A stretch of DNA of 64,000 nucleotides, taken from Numenius arquata. Taxonomy: Eukaryota > Chordata > Aves > Charadriiformes > Scolopacidae. The stretch spans positions 28,475,628 through 28,539,627 of the forward strand of contig NC_133615.1 of the NCBI RefSeq assembly GCF_964106895.1. The letters are read 5' to 3'. Numbering within the stretch: the first letter of the stretch is position 1; every line of letters starts with the position of its first letter. The position numbers and the translations under genes are program-made. This document shows positions 11,534 through 20,842 of this stretch, one piece after another. Under the pieces are notes generated by a model. That model saw only the letters and a program-made list of their open reading frames with translations, did not search any database and had not been told where the DNA came from.

Positions 11534-12390
11534 ATGGCATTAAGGTCCCCCGCCTGTGAATGGTCAGTCCCCTGGATTGGGGGGAGTTGTGTCGTCGTTT
11601 TGCTACTATGCCTCCTCGCCAACGGACCCCACGGCAACGCGGGCGGCGTCGCTGCCGTCAGCCTCCACAAAGTTCAACCAACTAAAAACATGTGGGTCAC
11701 GTGGGCCAACCAAACAGGGCAGACCTCCTTTTGTCTGTCCCTCGCCTCGGCTACTGATCCCTTTCGAACCTGTTTGTTTGGCGCGCCTATAGGAGACCCT
11801 GAGCATCTAGCCACTGTAATGAAAGGGTTCTTTACAGGCAACTGTACTAACCAAGACAAGGTGTCTGAAACTGCATCATGCATAATTAATAGCCTTAATG
11901 TTACGCTAGGCCCCTGCTATCTGGGCCAACTAACACTGTTTGCTCCAGATATACATACCCTCAGATATCATACTAGAAATAGACGATCTCTTTCTACCCT
12001 AGGTTCTGATTGTAATGACAATGTGGAGTTGTGGGGGACAGCAACTAACGTAGTCGCCTCTATCATCCCCGCTGTTGGGACCGCACATGCTTTAGCTAAC
12101 ATAAAGAAGCTTGCTTGTTGGGCAGTTAAGCAATCGAATGTAACCACGCAAATAATTATGGAATTAAGGAAGGTCTTCGTTGGGTTGGTATCATTATACT
12201 GATTTTGATAGCAGTACGTGCAATACTGGGATGTGTAGTTAAGAAAGTTGAACAAGTCACCGAAAAGGTATTACTTGCCCAAAATAAAAATGGGGGAATT
12301 GTGGGAGACTGGCTAGCTGAGAAGGGTCGCGTAGACATGATCCAGCTGGCCGAGCAAGAACTTGAGAAACATCGGATTCAGCCCCCGTAA
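11534..12390 (+). pseudogene. env: env remnant of ERV-A, alpharetrovirus-like, broken
   Basis: The frame opens with ATG at 11534 and a hydrophobic signal-peptide-like segment (CVVVLLLCLL). A shortened surface-subunit region with several N-glycosylation motifs (NQT, NCT, NVT) follows. A basic cleavage-type site (RNRRS) near 11981 precedes the start of a transmembrane subunit (VELWGTATNVVASIIPAVG, then ACWAVKQSNVTT). The frame ends at 12202. The membrane anchor (VGIILILIAV) and cytoplasmic tail are in another phase, so the ectodomain and anchor are no longer joined. The disulphide-loop region of the transmembrane subunit is absent, and most of the surface subunit is missing. The tail frame stays open across the purine tract and 91 bases into the 3' LTR, stopping at 12390. 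Order and motifs match alpharetroviral env; it cannot make a functional glycoprotein as it stands. Confidence 0.8.
12286..12299 (+). promoter_or_regulatory. Polypurine tract of ERV-A
   Basis: AAAAATGGGGGAAT abuts the first TG of the 3' LTR at 12300, where the plus-strand primer lies in retroviruses. One T interrupts the purines. Confidence 0.8.
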
Positions 12391-12667
12391 CTGCTGAGCT
12401 GGCAAGGACACCCTGTCCTTGACTGTAATTGTTGTATGATAACAGGGAGATTGCAGCTGCTCAGGCATGGGAAAAGAGGATGAAAGTAACTGTAAAGAAG
12501 GAACTAAGGGCGGGGTTGAAGTTTGGAGGACAGGCCAATCAGAAAGATGTATTGCAGAATATGTATTAGCTAATTATAACGAAGCATAAAAGACGGCTGT
12601 ACTATTCAATAAACGAAGCTTGCTGATCACTCATATTGAGTGTCCCTGTCTTCCCTCCGTCGCGACA
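12300..12667 (+). repeat. 3' LTR of ERV-A
   Basis: Same length and sequence as the 5' LTR except one C/T difference at 12429. AATAAA at 12608-12613 would end the transcript. Followed directly by the duplicated target CCATTC. Confidence 0.95.
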
Positions 12668-12673
12668 CCATTC

Positions 12674-14146
12674 AGCTGCTGCCCTAAAAAAAATGAAGAT
12701 CATTTCAAATTGAATAAAAAAGGGGAGAGGGAAGTAAGGAAAGTAGGGGGGATGCAGACAGGGAGGACAGGGGGAAAAAGGCCTAAAAAAAGAAATGAAA
12801 TTAAAAACAAGCCTGTTCTTTTGGACCCGATCCTGCTCCTGTTGAAAGTAACGGGTGTTTTTGTCTCCCTTCAATTGGAACAGGATGGGGATTCTGGTTT
12901 GGTGTTTTACTTTTGGAGGTATTGGCTTTGATTCTGCTCCCACTCAACATCAGCAGAATGATTCCCCTTGACTTCAATGAGAACTGGGTCAAACACAAAG
13001 TGAACAAGGTAGTCACGATCATGATAGAGAAAAATACAATTCTTCCTAATAGTAATAATAATAAATCAAAATAATAGTAGGGCATGTCCACATAAATCTG
13101 TATCACTATGTGTGTGCAGATAGCTGCATTTTAATAATTTTTAAATGCCGCTTTAAAATGCCAGATCACAATTTTGCTTGGCAGGCTTTTGTAGTGTGAA
13201 AGACATCGAGAAAGAATCGTTCTACATTTTAATGGCTATCATGTATGAACTTTCTGTGGATACATAGCTGCCAATAACATTACTCCTCTGTGAAAGTCAG
13301 AAATTTGAACAGGCAATTTATAGGAGGAAAATGTAAATATAAAACCCAACTATTGGAATAAACTTTATGTTCTGCAAATATAGTAAAGCTAACATTTCTT
13401 AAATAAAAAAGTTATTTTAAAAAAGTAATCATGATCCAACTAGGCTTGACATTTAAGTAGGATGCTTAATCATCAAGGATTAGCTCTTATGTCTTTCTAG
13501 GAAGCAGGTTTTCCTTATAAACATGATGATTTGTTACATCAAGAAACTTAGAGACTGTAAAAGGTCCACTCTGGTGGAAAAGTGTCATGCAAAATATCAA
13601 TCCATGCTGGCAGGTTTTCACACTGTTGGTTCAACGAACAGCAAACCATACACAGCACTCTAAACAATTAAAACACAAAAAATAATAGAATAAAAAAATA
13701 AATAACACTCGTCAAGGACCCTTTTTCAGTTGTAAACAAAAAGGATGCATTTTGGGGTTTGATATGGATAGAGTTTTTCCCCACTCAAAACAATATTTGT
13801 GTGTGCCCCCCTCCAAGAAATTAATTTTGGCTGCAGTTTGTGTAATATGGAACCTTAGAATTATGGATTCTTGACAATATATACCATGAGGCTTTTCTTG
13901 GACTTTTTTTTTTTTTGATCTCTATAGTTTTCAAACTACTGTTACTATCATTACTCTTTTGGGGCTTTGTTTTTGTTTGTTTATTTTAAATTTTAGAGAG
14001 TGGTTTGAAATAATCTAAGGGGAAAAAAGTTGTCAATTGAAAAAGGCCCCCAATTCTCTGGAAAAAAAAAAAAATCACAAGATTTTCAATGCAAAAAAAT
14101 TAACCACGCATTTTTTTTCTCTCTCTCTCTTTTTTCCCCCAAATTA
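12674..14146. other. Non-coding A/T-rich stretch
   Basis: Contains A-runs, a T-run near 13905 and a CT-rich run near 14119-14133, but no coding or mobile-element signature recognised. Confidence 0.5.
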
Positions 14147-14346
14147 TCACAGAATCACAGAATCACCTAGGTTGGAAGGGACCCTTTGAGATCATCTAGT
14201 CCAACCAATGGAAAAAAAAAAAAAAAAAAAAGAAAAAAAAAACCACACACACACAACACACCACACACAACCCACACACACACCACCACACCACCCAACA
14301 CTAATCCATATCCCCGAGCACCATGTCAACTCCTCTCTTGAATACT
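14147..14346 (-). mobile_element. CR1 LINE, 3' tip only
   Basis: Two copies of the 3' terminal repeat (plus strand TCACAGAATCACAGAATC), then the conserved block GGTTGGAAGGGACC, then the long A/C-rich stretch (T/G in CR1 sense). The last few codons of ORF2 end abruptly at 14346. It is the same subfamily as the intact copy at 30.3 kb, sharing the A/C-rich 3' UTR and the CACTAATCCATAT-CCC block. Confidence 0.93.
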
Positions 14347-17300
14347 TACAACAAAAAAAATATATCCCATTTTTTCTAAAGAATTAGGAACCCATCTTTT
14401 TTTCCTTCTATGTGATATCTAAAGAAGCATAGAATGCTGACAAGAAATCAAACAACAAATAAAGAAACCACTGCAAGCACCAAAAACAAAATGAAAATGA
14501 GCACAGTAAAAAAAATGTGGCAGCACAAAGTCAAAAAGGCACATGTGATCATGACTGGCCAATCATAAACTGATACAACATCCAAGAAAAATGCTTCAAT
14601 CAGAGCACCTGCACAAAACTTGACAGCATGTCATGCAACCAATTCTTAGCTTGTTACATGACGCCATCATGTCAACTTTGAGTTGATTTTAACTTATGGC
14701 CTGGGGGACTGTATTCTCCACTTTCATGTCATTACGTGAACTTTTTTCCTAGCTCAGCACAAGACTGTGGTGTATTTGACTGGCTCTTGGTTGATTTTGT
14801 TGGAATTTTATTGAATGACAAAAGTAGAAAAGATGTTTATATATATATGTATTTATATAAAGTGTCAGAAAAGGGAAAGGTAGGGAAAGAAGACATATAT
14901 AAAAATAATAATTAAAAAAAGTTACAAACACAGCATCAGTCAAAAAGATCTAATGGAAATACTTGCCATTAAACTATAGAAAATGAAACAAGAAGGAAAG
15001 CAAAACAAACTAACTGGAAAGAAAGGAAGAAGAAAAGAAAGAAAGAGAAAAAAGGATGGAGGAGGTGAAGATGGACTTCAGAGCAGATACTGCTCTATTT
15101 CAATTACATCCCAAGTTTAAAATCATGGGGGAGTAATAGACCAAGAGCTGCTTTGACTACTGAGAATAAAAATAAATTTAAAAAAAAATAAAAAAAAAGA
15201 AAAAGAAAAGTAACTACTGTTGTTTACTGCATGTCCATTTAGAGGTTCACAGGATGACAGGCACCAAAACACAGCAATGCTGGTATGGTGTGGGAAGCAG
15301 ACTAGTAGGACGACTTGGATGATACAGTGGTCCCTAAATCAGCATGATTAAAAGAAGGACATTTATTCCTTTGGCATTTAGTTCTGGCCTGAATTTAAAA
15401 AATAATGGAAAAAAAGGAGAGGAGAGGAGAGGAGAGGAGAGGAGAGGAGAGGAGAGGAGAGGAGAGGAGAGAAAAGGGAAAAGAAAAAAAGAAAAAGAAA
15501 AAGAAAAAGAAAAAGAAAAAGAAAAAGAAAAAGAAAAAGAAAAAGAAAAAGAAAAAGAAAAAAAAGAAACTGCCAGGGGCTGATTGCTACAATCGCCAGA
15601 AACACCCTTTTCCCACAAAGAAAAATATCCCTTTATTGGCCCAGGGAGTTTTGCCTCAGTAAACACCAGAAATGACTGCACAATGATACACTTGTCTCAG
15701 TCAGCAGTGCTGCACCCTGTTCTTCAGCTATTGCCTTGGCAGGGTTCATATGTCTCCTCCTAGCCTATTTCTGAAATGATGTCACTGTGCATAACTAAAA
15801 TTTCACCTTGCATTTGGGTGTCACAAGAATATTGTTGGCAGTTCTCATCTTGAAGTTATGGATGCTAGCTAGAGAAAATTCTTTCTCTAGCTTTTCTTTT
15901 TTTTTAACTGTTGGTTGTTTTTTTTTTTTGTGATCTGAAACATGATTTCTGGCTAGAACAGTTATGCTCAGCTGACAAGAGATGATGCTGAACTAAGCCC
16001 CTCATCTGAGCACAGGCTTCAGCTCCCACACTGAAGGCACAGCTGCTGACTTGGTTGGAGGTGACTCCTTCTTGATGGTCTGGCCCCAATGTCCTGTCCT
16101 TGGATGAGCTGGAAGTGTCAAATTGAGCTTCCTAGAGTTTGAGTGAAGTTGAGACTGGTAACCCCAAGAAGATAAAATATGTGTGTCAACAATTATTTCA
16201 CAAGCCAAGAGGGAGAAAACTGTCTTTTTGAAGATGACCCAAGATAGAGATGTTGTCACTTTTGTCCCCGGGTACCCAAGGACAAGTAGCATCAGCTGTA
16301 CAGGTCCAGGCTGTGCACGAGGAAGAAGAAAAGATGTCTAAACATCCCTCTTAACCCTCAGGGCTTTCTGGCTATGTCATACCACAAGAAAGAGCAGGTG
16401 GGGGAGGAAGGACAGCTGGCAGCACCATCATAGCAAGACCTGACTCTTTCCTTACCTCAGCTGTGCTAGCAGCATGGGTTACAAGGAAAAGGACTAACAG
16501 GCTTTGCTGCCCTGAATGGAGCAAGGAGGCAGTGGGAGTGGGAGAGATCTGGTGGAACAAGTAATATCCTGCTATAGCCCGGGAAGTGGCAGCAACACAC
16601 ATCTGTCTGAGTGTTGGAGTATTGGATGGCACCAGCTGCAGGGTCAGGGGGACAGCACTGTGGACAATGCACATATGTGTGGCTGTCTATAGGCACTGGC
16701 ATACCCCCTCCTATGCTAGTCCCAGGCAACCCTGAAGCTGAGGAGAGGTTCTTGGACATAACCTTGACTGGGGAAAACATTTTGCCTTATGGGTGGAGCA
16801 GGAAGGACAAGGTAGTTCTGCCAGTGACCACTGGATTTGGAGTGGGTACTACCATCCCTCTGCCTGTCCTCCACACACACCTTTAGACACTGTGGATGCG
16901 ATGCACACACACACACACAAACGTGTATATATATACAGGTGAAGGTTTAGGACTTGCTGAGGCTAAAAGAACAAAAAATCCCTAGAAGATGTACTTTCAC
17001 ATGAAAGTCACATGTGGTCATCCTGCCTGCCTAACTTGGGTTCGTATTTCCAGCTCCAAATGAAGCTGTCGTTTTAAAGCAGGGGTCTACAGCACCTACC
17101 TAGTCAGTGGAGAGAAGACCCTTTGATGGTCTCTAGGGGCATATTCTGCACACACAGCTGATGTACCTGAGTTTAGGCAAGGTTTGTAATAAGCATTAAT
17201 GTATTTAGGTCAACTGAGTGAGTGAGATGAAACAGGCTTTCAAGTGCACAATCTCTTTTTCAGGTCTCAAACTTGGGCAGACTGACTTTCCCTCTGGAGA

Positions 17301-17596
17301 GCTACAGAGACAAATGCCTTTGTTGACTAGGCAGAGGAGTTAGATACCTGTCTTATGTGGACTGCTTCATCAGCTGCCTGAAATTGAGAAGCAAGTTAGG
17401 CATCTGTGGTAGATAGTTTGGACACCAGCCTAACTCACCTGTTTAAGAAAAGCAATTCACTTTGCTGGGAACAAGTATAAACTTTGGATATTGCTGGAGT
17501 AAATTTGTGAGTAAAAGTGTTAAGCTTATGAAGACAAGTATATACAGCCTAGTTCTGAAGTAGTGCCTTGGAGATAAAGATAGAGCATTGCAAGTC
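14347..17596. other. Non-coding stretch with a long purine microsatellite
   Basis: Apart from the purine tract at 15413-15565 and a short (CA)n near 16902-16922, nothing is recognisable. Open frames of up to 115 codons over the purine tract are low-complexity artefacts. Confidence 0.55.
15413..15565 (+). repeat. Polypurine microsatellite: (GGAGA)n followed by (AAAAAG)n
   Basis: About 12 GGAGA units run from 15413 to 15470. A short A/G bridge leads to about 14 AAAAAG units up to 15565. The strand contains essentially only A and G for over 150 bases, a composition able to form triplex (H-DNA) structures. Confidence 0.95.
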
Positions 17597-17760
17597 ACAG
17601 AATCCAGAATCTTCATGGTTGGAAGGGACCTTTGAGATCATCGAGTCCAACCCCAAACAAAAAAAAAACCACAAAAAAAAACCACCACACACCACACCCA
17701 CCCACAAACAGACACAAACCAACAATCTCAGGCACTAGAGCATGCCCTGAAGTGCCATGT

Positions 17761-18114
17761 CTACACATTTCTTAATGGCAACTCCACCACCTCCCTGGGC
17801 AGGCTGTTCCAGTGCCTGACCACTCTCTCAGTAAAGTGATTCTTCCTGATATCTAACCTAAACCTCCCCTGCCACAACTTCAGACCATTTCCTCTGGTCC
17901 TGCCATTATTCCCTTGGGAGAAGAGGCCAACACCCACCTCTCTACAACCTCCTTTCAGGTAGTTGTAGAGGGCAATGAGGTCTCCCCTCAGCCTCCTCTT
18001 CTCCAAACTAAACATGCCCAGAGAGTCCTCACTAACCCAGCATCCTTCAAGCCCTGGCATGCTTCCCTTGGGTTTAATCCTGACAGGCCCAGTTAGCTCC
18101 CCTTCCCCCTTCAT
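17761..18114 (-). pseudogene. CR1 ORF2 with in-frame internal deletion
   Basis: A single open frame of 117 codons fuses the ORF2 start (MKGEGELTGPVRIKPKG, then MPGLEGCWVSEDS) to the ORF2 end (GMFSLEKRRLRGDLIALYNYLKGG, here cited as two motifs, and FRLDIRKNHF...HWNSLPREVV). About 850-880 codons are missing, judged against the intact copy at 30.4-33.5 kb, and the frame is retained across the join near 18020. It has no catalytic domain. Confidence 0.85.
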
Positions 18115-18116
18115 AT

Positions 18117-18860
18117 CTAGTTTAAAGCCCTGTCAATGAGCCCTGCTAACTCCTGCCCCCAAAATTCTTTCCCCCCCCCCCTCCACTCTGGGACAGGTGC
18201 ATCCCACCTGCCATCAGCAGGCCAGGTGTCTCGTATAGCTGCCTATGATCAAAAAACCCAAAGCCCTGCTGATAACACCAGTCCCAGAGCCATGAGTTGA
18301 CCTGTTGCCTCTTCCTGTTAATTTCCTCATTCATGGTTGCCACTGAAGGGATAGAGGAGAACACAACTTGCATTCCTGATCCCTTAAGCAGCTGTCCCAA
18401 GGCTCTAAAATCTCTTTTAATTGATTTTGGCCTCCTTCTACCCACTTCATCACTTCCCACCTGAAATACTAAAAGGGGGTAATAATCAGAGGGGTTTACT
18501 AGGGCAGGAAGTTTGTCCAACACATCCCTAACCCATGCCCCAGGGAGGCAGCAGGCTTCCCTGTGAAGTGGGTCAGGGCGGCATATTGGTCCCTCTGCCC
18601 CCCTCAGTAGAGAGTCACCCACAACAATGACCCCTCTGCTTTTCCTTTTGGAGCTAGTAGTGATGCCAGGTCTATGGTGACTTGTTCTATCTGACTTCTC
18701 CAGCCTGGGTGCACCATCCTCCTCTCCAACAGCCAGTTCCTCCTGCAGGACTCCCTACCTGTTCTGCAAGGGTAACTGGGAAGGTGGGAGGGGCCAGGAG
18801 GGGACTCACCTGCTTCCCCAAGCAGGGACCTGTTTCCATTCCCCCCCTTCTCTGAGAAGT
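18117..18860 (-). pseudogene. CR1 ORF1 fragment (esterase-like domain)
   Basis: Contains the GDSLLRGAEGPICRPDP block, CCLPGAWVRDVLDKLPALV, the block LLVFQVGSDEVG, and the C-terminal AGGMHLSQ with its histidine kept. A C-run near 18168-18182 shifts the frame just before the end. The ORF1 stop (18117-18119) is two bases before the ORF2 ATG (18112-18114), as in the other copies. The N-terminal part is cut off at about 18860. Confidence 0.85.
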
Positions 18861-19110
18861 CTGGATGGGATGCACCCACGAGTGCTGAGGCAGCTCTCCA
18901 TCATCTTTGAAACATCCTGGAGAACAGGCGAGGTGCCCGAGGACTGGAGGAAAGCCAGTGTCATTCCAGTCTTCAAAAAGGGCAAGAAGGAAGACCCGGG
19001 AAACTACAGGCCAGACAGCCTTACCACCATCCCTGGAAATATGATGGAACAGCTTGTTCTGGGCATCATCAAAGCATGTGGAAGAAAAGGAAGCTATCAG
19101 AAGTAGTCAA

Positions 19111-19834
19111 TGTGATGGTGTGCTCTCCCTGTTTTTCCCCCTCTCCCCCCACCCACCCCGGCTCCTGTTCGGGCCATGGCCATCAGTGGGGGTTGCGATA
19201 AGTTGCACCTGGACTTTGGGGGATGGCTGACAACACAGTCCTAACACTGTCTGGAGTGGAGACCTAGATATCATGTTACCATGAAATATGACTACAGGTC
19301 AATTATCTTACTCTATAAATAGTGGACAACCCAAGAGCCCTTTGAGCTCTCCTGCATGGCAACGGGCTGCACACCAGGATCTCCCCTTGAGTAGGGATGC
19401 CTCTCAAGGTTACTCCTCGAGGTTGAGAGATTCCTTGCCACAACAGATTCTCGGTAAGTGACTAATAGCATGCTAAACTTTGAAATCTTAGCTAAGTGTT
19501 ATAAAGGGTTGATTGTGCATATATAATCCTTTAGACATAAACCGTTGACCAAGACTGGGACTGGGATTGGATCCAGCCACACCTAGACTCCTCTCTGAGA
19601 AGGAGTTTAGAAAGCAAGGGGCTCCTTTCTGAACCTCGTGACTCAATGGGAGGGTCTCCCTGACAGCTTGTCTGACCCTGTCCTCTATGCAGTAAATGAC
19701 CAAGTGTACCTTGACATCGAAGCTCGTAAAATACTGTCGCATTTACTACTAATTTTCTTAAATCACTGTTTCACCTTAATAAATATTTCACTACTTCTCT
19801 CTTACAAGTGAAGTCAATCACTCCACCCGCAACA
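19111..19834 (+). mobile_element. Solo LTR inserted in a CR1, target duplication GTCAA
   Basis: Starts TGTGATGGTGTGC and ends CCGCAACA. The 5-bp repeat GTCAA lies at 19106-19110 and 19835-19839. TATAAAT at 19314-19320 and AATAAA at 19778-19783 give promoter and polyadenylation signals in plus orientation. The sequence is unrelated by eye to the LTRs at 5976, 9337, 38774 and 60161. It postdates the CR1 it interrupts. Confidence 0.92.
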
Positions 19835-19839
19835 GTCAA

Positions 19840-20667
19840 CACAGATTCACCAAGGGGAAATCATGTCTGACTAACCTGATAGCCTTCTATGATGGCATGA
19901 CTGGATGGACAGATGAGGGGAGGGCGGTGGATGTTGTCTACCTTGACTTCAGCAAGGCTTTTGACACCGTCTTCCACAGCATCCTCATAGGTAAGCTTAG
20001 GAAGTGTGGGTTAGATGAATGGACAGTAGGGTGGATTGAAAACTGGCTGAAAGATAGAGCTCAGAGGGTTGTGATTAGTGGCACAGAGTCTAGTTGGAGG
20101 TACATAACAAGTGGTATTCCCCGGGTGTCAGTACTGGGTCCAGTCCTCTTCACTATATTCATCAATGACTTGGATGAAGGGATAGAGTATACCCTCAGCA
20201 AGTTTGCTGATGACACAAAACTGGGAGGGGTGGCTGACACTCCAGAGGGCTGTGACGCCATCCAGTGAGACCTGGACAGGCTAGAGAGCTGGGCAGAGAG
20301 GAATCTCATGAAATTTAACAAGGTCAAGTGTAGGGTCCTGCACCTGGGGAGGAACAATCCCATACACCAGTACAGGTTAGGGGCTGGCCTGCTGGAGAGC
20401 AGCTCTGTGAAAAAAGACCTGGGTGTCCTGGTGGACAATATGATGACCATGAGCCAGCAACGTGCCCTTGTAGCCAAGAAGGCCAATGGCATCCTGGGGT
20501 GCATCAGGAAGAGTGTGACCAGGAGGTCGAGGGAGGTCATCCTCCCCCTCTACTCTGGCCCTGGTGAGGCTGCATCTGGAGTACTGTGTCCAGTTCTGGG
20601 CTCCCCAGTTCAAGAAGGACAGGCAACTGCTGGAGAGGGTACAGCAGAGGGCTACCAAGATGATTAG
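19840..20667 (+). pseudogene. CR1 reverse transcriptase remnant
   Basis: Carries reverse transcriptase motifs YLDFSKAFDTVFHSI, SGIPRVSVLGPVLFTIFIND and KFADDTKLGG. A thumb-like region (FNKVKCRVLHLGRNN) follows in the same CR1 order. Stop codons (for example near 20266) and frameshifts (near 20560) break it. The usual GVPQGS motif is changed to GIPRVS. It is not functional. Confidence 0.9.
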
Positions 20668-20842
20668 GGGACTAGAACATCTCTCTTAAGTGGAAAGGCT
20701 GAGGGACTTGGGTCTTTTTAGTCTGGAGAAGAGAAGGCTGAGGGGGGATCTGATCAACACCTATAAATACTTAAAGGGTGGGTGTCAGAAGTATGGGGCC
20801 AGTCTTTTTTCAGTGGTTCCCAGTGACAAGACAAGAGGTAAC

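Larger units (their letters stand above)
9337..12667 (+). mobile_element. Complete but pol-less endogenous retrovirus (ERV-A)
   Basis: A 3.33-kb provirus bounded by a perfect 6-bp target duplication CCATTC (9331-9336 and 12668-12673). Order: 5' LTR, tRNA-Lys-type primer site, gag lacking the N-terminal capsid region, a stretch where pro and nearly all pol are missing, an env with most of the surface and transmembrane ectodomain missing, a purine tract, and the 3' LTR. The LTRs are both 368 bp and differ at one base (C at 9466, T at 12429), so the insertion is recent. Env resembles that of alpharetroviruses and the 6-bp duplication fits, but the primer site is Lys-type, not the Trp-type of ASLV. 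With large deletions yet fresh LTRs, it was probably mobilised in trans by an intact relative. The layout recalls the non-autonomous chicken element ART-CH; identity with it is not claimed. Confidence 0.95.
17597..18860 (-). mobile_element. CR1 LINE with large internal deletion and lost 5' end
   Basis: Read on the minus strand: part of ORF1 (18860 to 18117), a 2-nt gap, the first 30 or so codons of ORF2, then a direct join to the last 90 or so codons of ORF2. A 3' UTR with an A/C-rich segment and the 3' repeat TCACAGAATCCAGAATC at 17597 complete it. Nearly all of the endonuclease and reverse transcriptase is gone. The 5' end stops at about 18860, where a CR1 fragment on the opposite strand begins, so the two meet 5' side to 5' side. 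Confidence 0.9.
18866..20842 (+). mobile_element. CR1 LINE fragment, plus strand, split by a solo LTR
   Basis: Starts inside ORF2 (DGMHPRVLRQLS, then WRTGEVPEDWRKASVIPVFKK) and runs through the reverse transcriptase to near the ORF2 end (LFSLEKRRLRGDLINTYKYLKGG-type residues near 20720-20780). It stops at about 20842 without the 3' UTR or terminal repeats. The 724-bp LTR at 19111-19834 interrupts it; the CR1 sequence continues directly across the duplicated GTCAA. The missing 3' end is unusual for a simple 5'-truncated insertion and suggests a rearrangement. Confidence 0.9.

Noticed and set aside
15334..15681. Open frames up to 115 codons over the purine tract
   Set aside because: They translate as Lys-Glu or Phe-Ser-Leu repeats dictated by the microsatellite.
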